A DNA stretch of 64,000 bases, taken from positions 117,637-181,636 of the forward strand of contig SVST01000001.1 of NCBI GenBank assembly GCA_015064155.1, in the 5' to 3' direction. The notes beneath the pieces were generated by a model, which saw only the letters and a program-made list of their open reading frames with translations, searched no databases and had not been told where the DNA came from. The DNA is from Oscillospiraceae bacterium (GTDB lineage Bacteria > Bacillota > Clostridia > Oscillospirales > CAG-272). Made by a program: the position numbers and the translations under genes. Numbering within the stretch: the stretch's first letter is position 1; the number at the start of each line of letters is the position of its first letter. Below, one piece after another: positions 25,242 to 33,370 of this stretch.

Positions 25242-27284
25242 ATGAAAAAAGTACTTGTGATGATGCTTTCGCTTCTTATGGTTTGTATGCTCGCGGTTGG
25301 CTGTGCCGAACAGGGTGACAATACAGACGAAACGACGGTGGGCGGCACAACAGATTCACCGATAAGCTCGGAAGAGCCTGCAACTTCTGAGGAGCCGGCA
25401 CCCCCCGAAACCGAGCCGCCTGCAACCGAGTCGCACGTTCACGAATATGGAGAATGGGTAATTACTATACCCGTAGGTTGCTTTACAGACGGAGAACAGA
25501 CAAAAACCTGCTCTTGCGGTGATACCCTCCGCGAAACGATTCCCGGCATGGGCGGACACTGCTACAGTACAGATGACAAATGCGAAATCTGCGGTGATGC
25601 ATACGTTGATATCGGACTGGTTTTCAAAAAAGAGGATTCCTACAGTGTAGCCGATTATATGGGAACTGTTACATCAGTTGATATTCCGGCAAAATACAAA
25701 GGATTGCATGTCACAAGCATCGGCATTCAGGCGTTCTACGATTGCACTAGACTGACAAGTATCACGATCCCAAACAGTGTCACAAGCATCGGCGTTGGTG
25801 CGTTCTACGATTGCAGTAGCCTGACAAGCATCACGATCCCCGACAGTGTCACAAGCATCGGCATGGAGGCGTTCTACGGTTGCACGAAGCTGATACAACA
25901 GGAAAACGGCGTATCTTACGTAGATAAATGGGCAATTGACTGTGATACATCGGTCACAAGCGTAACCTTGCGAAATGATACGGTTGGCATCGGTGATATG
26001 GCGTTCTACGATTGCAGTAGCCTGACAAGCATCACAATTCCCGATAGCGTCACGAGCATCGGCAATCAGGCGTTTTGGTATTGCGACAGCCTGACAAGCA
26101 TCACGATTCCAGACGGTGTCACAATCATCGGCGATGCTGCGTTCGCCACTTGCGGTAGTCTAAGAAGCATCACGATTCCCGACAGCGTCACAAGCATCGG
26201 CAGGTCTGCGTTCTCCTCTTGCAGTAGCCTGACAAGCATCACGATCCCCGACTGTGTCACAAGCATCGGCGATCATGCGTTTTCGGGTTGCAGGAGCCTG
26301 ACAAGCATCACGATTCCCGATGGTGTCACAAGCATCGGTGTTCATGCGTTCGAGGGCTGTACAAAGCTGATACAACAGGAAAACGGCGTATCTTACGTAG
26401 GTAAATGGGCAATTGACTGTGATACATCGTTCACAACCGTAACCTTGCGAAATGATACGGTTGGCATCGGCAATTCTGTGTTCTGGGGTTGCAGTAGCCT
26501 GACAAGCATCACGATCCCCGACAGTGTCACAAGCATCGGTGATTCTGCGTTCTTCCGGTGCAGTAGCCTGACAAGCATCACTGTTTCTACGGATAATCCA
26601 ATCTACAAATCTATTGACGGCAATCTTTACAGCAAGGATGGAACAACATTGATCCAATATGCAATCGGAAAGAATGCTACATCCTTTACCGTTCCCGACG
26701 GTGTCACAATCATCGGCGATGCTGCGTTCGCCACTTGCGGTAGTCTAAGAAGCATCACGATTCCCGACAGTGTCACAAGCATTGGTTATGAGGCGTTCTA
26801 CAATTGCTATAAACTGACAAGTATCACGATTCCGAACAGTGTCACAAGCATCGGTGCTGCTGCGTTCCAAGCTTGTGTCAGCCTGACAAGCATCACGATT
26901 CCCTACAGTGTCACAAGCATCGGTGAGGGTGCGTTCTCCTGTTGCAGTCGCCTGACAAGCATCACGATTCCAAACAGTGTCACAAGCATCGGCATTTCTG
27001 CGTTCGACAATTGCGACAGCCTAACAAGCATCACGATTCCGGACAGTGTCACAAGCATCGGTGGTAAGGCGTTCTACGATTGCAGTAGCCTGACAAGCAT
27101 CACGATTCCCGACAGTGTCACAATCATCGGTGCTGATGCGTTCTACAATTGCTATAAACTGACAAGCATCACCTTCCAAGGCACGGTTGCCGAGTGGAAA
27201 GCCATTTCAAAAGGTTATAATTGGCATTACAATGTGCCCGCAGTCTCGGTCACTTGCACCGACGGTAGCGTTTCTTTGAAATAA
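25242..27284 (+). CDS. BspA-type leucine-rich repeat lipoprotein
   Basis: A 680-aa surface lipoprotein. The lipobox is LAVGC; a short Ser/Pro/Glu-rich linker follows, then a domain of about 60 residues with CSCG and CEICG pairs (residues 65-120), a region often seen ahead of BspA repeats. From about residue 150 come roughly 18 LRR_5 units of 23 residues with consensus SITIPDSVTSIGxxAFxxCxSLT. The C-terminal cap is TFQGTVAEWKAI. Two blocks break the pattern and are duplicated: GCTKLIQQENGVSYV... occurs twice, and GVTIIGDAAFATCGSLR occurs twice. Such proteins are adhesins in some oral and gut bacteria; the target here is unknown. Confidence 0.92.
   Translation: MKKVLVMMLSLLMVCMLAVGCAEQGDNTDETTVGGTTDSPISSEEPATSEEPAPPETEPPATESHVHEYGEWVITIPVGCFTDGEQTKTCSCGDTLRETIPGMGGHCYSTDDKCEICGDAYVDIGLVFKKEDSYSVADYMGTVTSVDIPAKYKGLHVTSIGIQAFYDCTRLTSITIPNSVTSIGVGAFYDCSSLTSITIPDSVTSIGMEAFYGCTKLIQQENGVSYVDKWAIDCDTSVTSVTLRNDTVGIGDMAFYDCSSLTSITIPDSVTSIGNQAFWYCDSLTSITIPDGVTIIGDAAFATCGSLRSITIPDSVTSIGRSAFSSCSSLTSITIPDCVTSIGDHAFSGCRSLTSITIPDGVTSIGVHAFEGCTKLIQQENGVSYVGKWAIDCDTSFTTVTLRNDTVGIGNSVFWGCSSLTSITIPDSVTSIGDSAFFRCSSLTSITVSTDNPIYKSIDGNLYSKDGTTLIQYAIGKNATSFTVPDGVTIIGDAAFATCGSLRSITIPDSVTSIGYEAFYNCYKLTSITIPNSVTSIGAAAFQACVSLTSITIPYSVTSIGEGAFSCCSRLTSITIPNSVTSIGISAFDNCDSLTSITIPDSVTSIGGKAFYDCSSLTSITIPDSVTIIGADAFYNCYKLTSITFQGTVAEWKAISKGYNWHYNVPAVSVTCTDGSVSLK
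25719..27173 (+). repeat. 69-bp tandem repeats encoding the leucine-rich repeats
   Basis: Copies of the 69-bp unit share long runs such as GTCACAAGCATCGG and CTGACAAGCATCACGAT almost without change. Between-copy identity at synonymous sites suggests continuing exchange between repeats. Confidence 0.85.
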
Positions 27285-27299
27285 TCTCTATATATACCA

Positions 27300-27328
27300 C
27301 GGGCTCCGCGATCTTGCGGAGTCCGTTT
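27300..27328 (+). terminator. terminator of the leucine-rich repeat gene
   Basis: GGGCTCCGC and GCGGAGTCC form a 9-bp stem with a 6-nt loop, followed by GTTTTG. Confidence 0.75.
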
Positions 27329-27343
27329 TGATGTTTTCTGGCA

Positions 27344-27592
27344 TGAGCAACGCCGTCTGCGACGGCTACCCCTCATCCGTCTTGCTACGCAATCCACCTT
27401 CCCCCAAGGGGGAAGGCTTCCGAAAAGTCTGCGTTTCTTTGTGTCAAGTCATTATTTCTTTGTTTTGGCAAAGATTTTTGTTAATTTTTTCGATCCAATT
27501 GCGGGCATCACATGAGAGCCTTCCACCTTGGGGGAAGGGGGACCGCGTAGCGGTGGATGAGGGGTAGCCGCCCACAGGCGGCGTTATCCCCC
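27344..27592. mobile_element. MITE-like element: imperfect 70-bp terminal inverted repeats around an AT-rich core
   Basis: The left arm (about 27344-27420) and the right arm (about 27516-27592) are imperfect inverted copies. Shared blocks include GGCTACCCCTCATCC, GCTACGC, CCTTCCCCCAAGG and GAAGGCT. Each arm contains its own small hairpins (CCTTCCCCCAAGGGGGAAGG). The core of about 95 bp is AT-rich and has no ORF of note. The region 27285-27743 holds no gene; the rest of it is the terminators on each side. Confidence 0.55.
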
Positions 27593-27677
27593 ATGCTGTC
27601 AAAAGCGCAATGTAGCCAAATCTACCCACCTCGCAAACGCGAAACGTTTACAAAAAGTATTCGTGAGAGAGAAAAAG

Positions 27678-27720
27678 GGAGGGGGAGAACACCGTTTTTC
27701 AAAACGGGTTCTCCCCCTCC
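27678..27720 (-). terminator. terminator of pckG
   Basis: GGAGGGGGAGAAC pairs with GTTCTCCCCCTCC, with AAAACG/CGTTTT inside. On the minus strand it is followed by CTTTTTCTC. Confidence 0.8.
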
Positions 27721-27743
27721 AAGTCTATTTCTTCCCCGAAAAA

Positions 27744-29528
27744 TTACTTCTTCAGGTTTGCCTCAAGCGTTGCAAGCTCGTCGTAGAGCTCTGCGGGAAC
27801 GCGGTCGCCAATCTGTGCATAGAATTCCTTGATGTTGGCAACATCCTCAAGCCAGCTTGCATTATCAACAGAGAGCAGCTCGCGGATGGTGTCGATGGTT
27901 ACACCGTCAAGTCCCTCAATGTTGATGTCCTCAGCCTTCGGAACAAAGCCGATTGCGGTTTCAACAGCCTCAACCTCGCCTGCGCAACGAGCGAGAATCC
28001 ACATCAGAACTCTCATGTTGTCGCCGAATCCGGGCCAAATGAAGTGCCCCTCAGCATCGGTACGGAACCAGTTTACGTGGAAGATCTTGGGAGGATTGGG
28101 GATCTTCTTGCCCATGTTGAGCCAGTGAGCAAAGTAGTCACCCATATCGTAACCAACGAAGGGACGCATAGCCATGGGGTCGCGACGAACAACACCAACT
28201 GCACCAGCAGCTGCTGCAGTGGTCTCGGAAGCCATGATCGAACCAACGAAGGTACCGTGCTGCCAGTTGCGGGATTCGTAAACCAGCGGAGCAGTCTTCG
28301 CGCGGCGACCGCCGAAGATGATCGCGGTAAGCGGAACACCCTTCAGGCTCTCAAACTCGGGAGAGATGCAGGGGCAGTTGGAAGCCATAGCGGTGAAACG
28401 GGAGTTGGGATGTGCGCCGGAGGTGTTAACCTTGTCAGCCTTGTCATACTTGGTGTAATCCCACTTCTCGCCCTTCCAGTTAACTGCGTTCTTGGGAGGA
28501 TTGTTATCAAGGCCTTCCCACCAAACCGAGTTGTCATCCAGATTGTGGCAAACGTTGGTGAAGATGCAGTTCTTCTTGGTGGTCATCAAAGCGTTGTAGT
28601 TGGAGTGCTCGTTGGTACCGGGAGCAACGCCGAAGAAGCCGTTCTCGGGGTTGATGGCATACAGTCTGCCGTCTTCGCCTACACGGATCCAAGCGATGTC
28701 GTCACCAACTGTCCAAACCTTGTATCCTGCGTTCTTGTAGATCGCGGGAGGAATGAGCATTGCGAGGTTGGTCTTACCGCAAGCGGAGGGGAATGCTGCG
28801 GAAATATATTTTACTTCGCCCTGAGGATTCTCAAGACCGAGGATGAGCATGTGCTCAGCCATCCAGCCCTCTTTGCGTCCCAGGTAGGAAGCAATACGGA
28901 GCGCGAAGCATTTCTTACCGAGCAGAACGTTTCCGCCGTAGCCCGAGTTAACAGACCAGATGGTATTGTCTTCGGGGAAGTGGCAGATGTAACGCTTCTC
29001 ATCGTCACAGTCAGCAACTGCGTGCAAGCCCTTTACGAAGTCAGCGGAATCACCGAGCGCGTCGATGATCTTCTTGCCAACACGGGTCATGATGATCATG
29101 TTAAGAACAACGTAAATAGAGTCGGTCAATTCGATACCGATTTTTGCGAAGTCGGAACCAACAACACCCATGGAGTAGGGGATAACGTACATGGTTCTGC
29201 CTTTGTAAGAATTTTTATAGAGTTTGGAAAGCTTTTCATAGCATTCCTTGGGATCCATCCAGTTGTTGATGTTGCCCGCGTCTTCCTTCTTGCTGGTGCA
29301 GATAAAGGTTCTGTGCTCAACGCGTGCTACGTCGTTGATAGCGGTTCTGTGCAGATAGCAGTTGGGGTAAAGCTCGGGGTTGAGAGCCTCCAACTCGCCG
29401 GTGGCGCAAGCCTCTTTGCGCAAAGCCTCGGTTTGCTCCTCACTACCGTCGATCCAAACGATCTGATCGGGATTTACGAGGTCTGCCATGGATTTGATCC
29501 AATCCAAAACGTGCTTGTTGTTGGTCAT
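27744..29528 (-). CDS. pckG: phosphoenolpyruvate carboxykinase (GTP)
   Basis: Interconverts oxaloacetate and PEP with GTP/GDP, 594 aa, full length. The kinase P-loop is FPSACGKTNLAML; the Mn-binding and hyper-reactive Cys region is within this block; GDDIAWI, FGGRRAKTAPLVYE and NWFRTDAEGHFIWPGFG are GTP-type signatures and differ from the ATP-type enzyme. AAAGGAG precedes the ATG. It is monocistronic with its own promoter and terminator. In fermenting gut anaerobes the enzyme commonly runs toward oxaloacetate. Confidence 0.96.
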   Translation of the reverse strand: MTNNKHVLDWIKSMADLVNPDQIVWIDGSEEQTEALRKEACATGELEALNPELYPNCYLHRTAINDVARVEHRTFICTSKKEDAGNINNWMDPKECYEKLSKLYKNSYKGRTMYVIPYSMGVVGSDFAKIGIELTDSIYVVLNMIIMTRVGKKIIDALGDSADFVKGLHAVADCDDEKRYICHFPEDNTIWSVNSGYGGNVLLGKKCFALRIASYLGRKEGWMAEHMLILGLENPQGEVKYISAAFPSACGKTNLAMLIPPAIYKNAGYKVWTVGDDIAWIRVGEDGRLYAINPENGFFGVAPGTNEHSNYNALMTTKKNCIFTNVCHNLDDNSVWWEGLDNNPPKNAVNWKGEKWDYTKYDKADKVNTSGAHPNSRFTAMASNCPCISPEFESLKGVPLTAIIFGGRRAKTAPLVYESRNWQHGTFVGSIMASETTAAAAGAVGVVRRDPMAMRPFVGYDMGDYFAHWLNMGKKIPNPPKIFHVNWFRTDAEGHFIWPGFGDNMRVLMWILARCAGEVEAVETAIGFVPKAEDINIEGLDGVTIDTIRELLSVDNASWLEDVANIKEFYAQIGDRVPAELYDELATLEANLKK

Positions 29529-29598
29529 GATTTTACTCCTTTATATAATAATTTTTTTTACATTCTGTGGCTTCAAGATACCTTGTCACCCAGCATAT

Positions 29599-29627
29599 AT
29601 TGTACACTTTTTTTCTCTGTTTTTCAA
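29599..29627 (-). promoter_or_regulatory. promoter of pckG
   Basis: On the minus strand, TTGAAA (29627-29622) and TACAAT (29604-29599) have a 17-bp spacer. Confidence 0.75.
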
Positions 29628-29727
29628 TGCTCTTTTGAAAAGGTTACAGTTTGTTCATAATTTTCAAACAAAAAAAGGAAAAAAGGTTTCAAAATGCAAG
29701 TTTTTTGTGGCAATGTTGCAAAAAATA

Positions 29728-29756
29728 TTTACAAAAAGCATCATTTGTGCTATAAT
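29728..29756 (+). promoter_or_regulatory. promoter of the LexA-like gene
   Basis: TTTACA and TATAAT with a 17-bp spacer. No GAAC-N4-GTTC SOS box is seen around it. Confidence 0.8.
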
Positions 29757-29790
29757 ACAGGGTGAAAATACAAGTAAGGACGGTAGCAAT

Positions 29791-30312
29791 ATGCGAAATC
29801 TGAATAAAAAAGAGCAAGCGGTTTTGGACTGTATCCGACGCTTGAACCGCGAAAACGGCTATCCTCCAAGCGTACGCGACATTGGTGCCGCGCTGGGCTA
29901 TCAAAGCTCGTCCACGGTGCAGATGTATCTGGATCGATTGGAAATGCTTGGGTGTCTTAGACGTGACGGTGGGAAAAGCCGCTCGATCCTTTTGAATGAA
30001 ACCAACCGTTCGGGGAACATATTGTGTCTGAGGAGTGACGTTTTGCCTCGTACCGAATGGAGCGACGATGATTTCGAGGGGGAATTTCCATTTTGCTATT
30101 CCGGTGCTCTGCCCGAAGATGCGCGCACCGTTGCCGTTTTACAGGACGGTGTTTATTGGATTGTGTCACGGAGTGAATCTTTGTTGCCAAGCTGCCTACC
30201 TGTATTTTTGGTGGGGCGGAAGCTGACGCTTCAAACCGATGAAGCCGACAAAGCCGGACTTTTGTTGGGGGTACTGATCGGAAAGGTTATACTTCCAAAT
30301 TTTCTCAGTTGA
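29791..30312 (+). CDS. LexA-like winged-helix regulator lacking a recognisable protease domain
   Basis: A 173-aa protein. Residues 1-65 match the LexA DNA-binding domain (NKKEQAVLDCIRRLNRENGYPPSVRDIGAALGYQS, then VQMYLDRLEMLG). The rest lacks the Ala-Gly cleavage site and the Ser and Lys motifs of the S24 autoprotease; the end GVLIGKVI only faintly recalls LexA. It is therefore probably not an SOS repressor but a DNA-binding protein with a diverged C-terminus. The ATG has AAGGA 11 nt upstream. glmM starts 125 bp downstream behind its own promoter. Confidence 0.8.
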   Translation: MRNLNKKEQAVLDCIRRLNRENGYPPSVRDIGAALGYQSSSTVQMYLDRLEMLGCLRRDGGKSRSILLNETNRSGNILCLRSDVLPRTEWSDDDFEGEFPFCYSGALPEDARTVAVLQDGVYWIVSRSESLLPSCLPVFLVGRKLTLQTDEADKAGLLLGVLIGKVILPNFLS

Positions 30313-30346
30313 TCCATCAATCCACTTTCCAAAAAAGTGTTTTGAA

Positions 30347-30375
30347 TTGACAACCGCGCACAACTGTGGTATACT
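30347..30375 (+). promoter_or_regulatory. promoter of glmM
   Basis: TTGACA and TATACT with a 17-bp spacer, just downstream of the LexA-like gene. Confidence 0.85.
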
Positions 30376-30437
30376 GTAAACAGACACTTTTTGACGTTTG
30401 TGAGGCGCGACTCCAAACAAAGAAAGGTATCTGTTTT

Positions 30438-31793
30438 ATGGGTAAATATTTTGGAACCGACGGATTCCGAGGTGAGGCGGGGGTAACGCTGACCTCTGAT
30501 CATGCCTATCGGATCGGGCGGTTTTTGGGATATCGTTTTTCCGATGGCGGCAAAAAGACGGCACGCGTGGTAATCGGAAAGGATACGAGACGATCTTCTT
30601 ATACACTTGAATATGCAATTGCCTCGGGACTTGCTGCCTCCGGTGCGGACGTCTATCTTTTGCACGTCACCACCACGCCAAGCGTTTCGTACGTTACCGC
30701 GCGTGAGGGCTTTGATTGCGGGATCATGATATCGGCAAGCCATAATCCGTTTGAGGATAACGGGATCAAGCTGGTTAACCGTCTTGGTGAAAAGGCGGAT
30801 GACGCAATGCTGGAATCGATCGAGGATTTTTTGGATGCTTCGGACAAGGATGCCGATCTGCCCTTCGCAAAGGGGGAACACATCGGAAAAATCGTGGATC
30901 ACACAGCCGGAAGAAATCGCTATCTGGGATATTTAATCTCTATTTCGCGGCATTCTTTTCGCTCGTTTCGTGTCGGGCTTGACTGTTCTAACGGAAGCGC
31001 GTGGATGATTGCCAAAGCGGTTTTTGATGCGCTTGGTGCACAAACCGAGGTGATCCATGCCTCTCCGGATGGGCTTAACGTCAATCGCAATGCGGGATCG
31101 ACCCACATCGACGCATTGATTGAATTGGTGCAAAGAAAGCGTTTAGACGTCGGATTTGCATTCGATGGGGATGCGGATCGCTGTTTGGCGGTTGATGAAA
31201 GAGGCGGAGTGGTCAATGGGGATCATATTTTGTATATTCTTGCCAAGCATCTCAAACAACAAAACGAGCTGGTAAATAACACGGTGGTCACGACGGTGAT
31301 GTCGAATCTTGGGCTCTACCGTGCCCTGGAAGCCGAGGGGATTTCTTACGAGCAGACCGACGTTGGTGACCGCTATATCTGGGAAAACATGAAGAAAAAC
31401 GGGCATTGCATCGGCGGTGAGCAATCGGGACATCTGATCCTGTCAAAATATGCCACCACGGGTGACGGCATCCTAACGGCGATTGCCTTGATGGAAGCTG
31501 TGATCGAGGGACGCGAGCCCTTGTCAAGTCTTTCCGCTCCGGTTCGCATGATGCCGCAAATCACCGTAAACGTTCGCGTGCGCGACAAATCGTACGCAAA
31601 AAATCATCCAAGCGTTCAATCCGCCTTGCAAAAAGCACGGGTGTTGCTGGGTCATGATGGAAGAGTTTTGTTGCGTGAGAGCGGCACCGAGCCTGTTTTG
31701 CGCGTGATGGTGGAGGCGGCGGACGAATCGCGTTGTACAAAGCTTGCAAACCTAGTTGCGGATGAGATCCGCGCATATGAAAAACAAGGATAG
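30438..31793 (+). CDS. glmM: phosphoglucosamine mutase
   Basis: Converts glucosamine-6-phosphate to glucosamine-1-phosphate for UDP-GlcNAc synthesis, 451 aa. The N-terminus KYFGTDGFRGEAG is the GlmM signature; the phospho-serine is in MISASHNPFEDNGIK; the Mg loop is FAFDGDADR; GGEQSGHLI and the phosphate-binding RESGTEPVLRVMVEA complete the set. Start at MGKYFGT. It is co-transcribed with the acetyltransferase-like gene 13 bp downstream. Confidence 0.95.
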   Translation: MGKYFGTDGFRGEAGVTLTSDHAYRIGRFLGYRFSDGGKKTARVVIGKDTRRSSYTLEYAIASGLAASGADVYLLHVTTTPSVSYVTAREGFDCGIMISASHNPFEDNGIKLVNRLGEKADDAMLESIEDFLDASDKDADLPFAKGEHIGKIVDHTAGRNRYLGYLISISRHSFRSFRVGLDCSNGSAWMIAKAVFDALGAQTEVIHASPDGLNVNRNAGSTHIDALIELVQRKRLDVGFAFDGDADRCLAVDERGGVVNGDHILYILAKHLKQQNELVNNTVVTTVMSNLGLYRALEAEGISYEQTDVGDRYIWENMKKNGHCIGGEQSGHLILSKYATTGDGILTAIALMEAVIEGREPLSSLSAPVRMMPQITVNVRVRDKSYAKNHPSVQSALQKARVLLGHDGRVLLRESGTEPVLRVMVEAADESRCTKLANLVADEIRAYEKQG

Positions 31794-31806
31794 AAAGAGG
31801 TCTGTT

Positions 31807-32496
31807 ATGAACAACCAATGGAAAGAATTGACGACTAAGGAGCTGTTTCACTCGCCCGAGCACTCGATCGCATCGCCTTATTTGATGCAATTTGAATATC
31901 CGTGGCAGGCACTCGCGGGGCTTGGAGATCTAATCCGCAAGCTTGGAGAGGCATTGCCCCGGGATGAGTATGACCAAATCGGGGATGCGGTGTGGGTTTC
32001 CAAAAGCGCAACGGTTGCGCCTACTGCCGCAATCGACGGTCCTTGTGTGATCATCGGGCCGGAGGCCTCGGTTCGTCACTGCGCTTTGATCCGTGAGAAC
32101 GTAATCATCGGTGCTGAGGTAACCGTGGGACATTGTACGGGAATCAAGAACAGCATTCTGTTTGACGGAGTTCAGGTTCCGCACTACAACTACGTGGGAG
32201 ATTCGATCCTTGGATACAAATCGCATTTGGGTGGAAGCGCGCTGACGTCCAATCTCAAAAGCGACAAAAGCAACGTCAGCATTTTGTTCGGCAAAGAAAA
32301 GATCGACACGGGACGTCAAAAGCTTGGTGCGATGTTGGGGGATTATGTGGAGATCGGTGCCGGAAGTGTTCTCAACCCCGGAACGGTGATCGGGGAATAC
32401 AGCAACGTGTATCCTCTTGTTACGGTGCGTGGATACGTTCCACCGCACCACATCTTCAAATCACAAAACAACGTGGTCAAAAAAGAGCCTCGTTGA
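31807..32496 (+). CDS. left-handed beta-helix acyltransferase, GlmU C-terminal-like
   Basis: A 229-aa protein with a left-handed beta-helix of hexapeptide repeats, for example VAPTAAIDGPCVIIGPEAS, then VIIGAEVTVG, and a second coil set near the C-terminus (YVEIGAGSVLNPGTVIGEYSNVYP). It resembles the acetyltransferase half of GlmU but has no uridylyltransferase domain. It is probably in an operon with glmM, so it could acetylate glucosamine-1-phosphate or act as a nucleotidyl-sugar acyltransferase. The exact reaction is inferred from context only. Confidence 0.8.
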   Translation: MNNQWKELTTKELFHSPEHSIASPYLMQFEYPWQALAGLGDLIRKLGEALPRDEYDQIGDAVWVSKSATVAPTAAIDGPCVIIGPEASVRHCALIRENVIIGAEVTVGHCTGIKNSILFDGVQVPHYNYVGDSILGYKSHLGGSALTSNLKSDKSNVSILFGKEKIDTGRQKLGAMLGDYVEIGAGSVLNPGTVIGEYSNVYPLVTVRGYVPPHHIFKSQNNVVKKEPR

Positions 32497-32532
32497 ATAT
32501 TTTTGCGCGCCTCACAGCTGACAGAATTAATC

Positions 32533-32576
32533 AAAAACGGCATTCCAATGCAAAGTGCGTTGGGATGCCGTTTTTG
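32533..32576. terminator. bidirectional terminator between the glmM operon and pstB
   Basis: AAAAACGGCATTCCAA and TTGGGATGCCGTTTTT form a 15- to 16-bp stem with A and T tracts on each side. It ends one base before the pstB stop codon. Confidence 0.85.
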
Positions 32577-33370
32577 TCAGCCAAATTGCCCGCTGACGTA
32601 GCGCATTGTTTCATTTTTCTTCGGTGCATCAAAAATTTGTTTGGTATCCCCGGTCTCCACAAGTTCTCCGGATAGCAGAAATGCCGTTCTGTCCGAAAGC
32701 CGTTGTGCCTGTTGCATATTGTGCGTTACAATCACCAAAGTGGTGGTGGTTCGCAATTCGCGGCAGAGTTCCTCGATTTTGCTGTGGAGATGGGGTCAAG
32801 GGCAGATGTGGGTTCATCCATCAAAAGAATCTTCGGCTTGACAGCCAGCGCGCGTGCGATGCATAGCCGTTGCTGTTGTCCGCCCGATAGAGCAAGGGCG
32901 GAGGTGTGCAAACGGTCTTTGAGTTCCTCCCACATAGCGGCTTTTCGGAGCGATTCCTCCACGATTTCTTTGAGCTTTGCGGATTGGCGAATGCCCTGGG
33001 TCTTCGGTCCGTATGACACGTTATCAAATACCGTCATGGGGAAGGGGTTCGGCTTTTGAAACACCATTCCAACGTTTTTTCGGAGCTCACACAGATCAAT
33101 CTGCCCATAAATATCCACGTCCCCGATCAAGAACGATCCTTGTACGCGGCAATCGGGGACCAGATCATTCATGCGGTTCAAGCATTTGAGCAGGGTGGAC
33201 TTTCCGCACCCGGAAGGGCCGATCAGCGCCGTGATTTGGCAGGGGGGAATCTCCAAAGAGACCTCCTTGAGCGCTTGGCGTTCTTTATAAAAAAGACTTG
33301 CGTTGCGAACAGAGACCGATTGTCCAAATATCGCGTCGGTCTTTTTTTGTTTGCTTTTGAAAAGCCCCAT
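32577..33370 (-). pseudogene. pstB: phosphate ABC transporter ATP-binding protein PstB, frameshifted
   Basis: ATPase of the high-affinity phosphate importer. The first frame gives the Walker [10 protein letters not shown], the signature LSGGQQQR and Walker [18 protein letters not shown], then breaks. One base appears to be missing near 32784: the sequence reads ACAGC where family members would have ACCAGC. In the shifted frame the normal end follows, [11 protein letters not shown], then [17 protein letters not shown] (H-loop) and [11 protein letters not shown] with a stop. With one extra base the protein would be 264 aa, the usual length. Real mutation or sequencing error cannot be told apart here. 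Its start overlaps pstCA (TGATG). Confidence 0.85.

Noticed and set aside
25719..27173. CRISPR-like regular repeat spacing
   Set aside because: The 69-bp units are coding, in frame, without distinct spacers, and encode leucine-rich repeats.
27663..29660. A 665-codon open frame on the plus strand
   Set aside because: Exact antisense of pckG; no own ribosome binding site and no recognisable domain.
29728..29790. SOS box controlling the LexA-like gene
   Set aside because: No GAAC-N4-GTTC or similar palindrome was found around the promoter.
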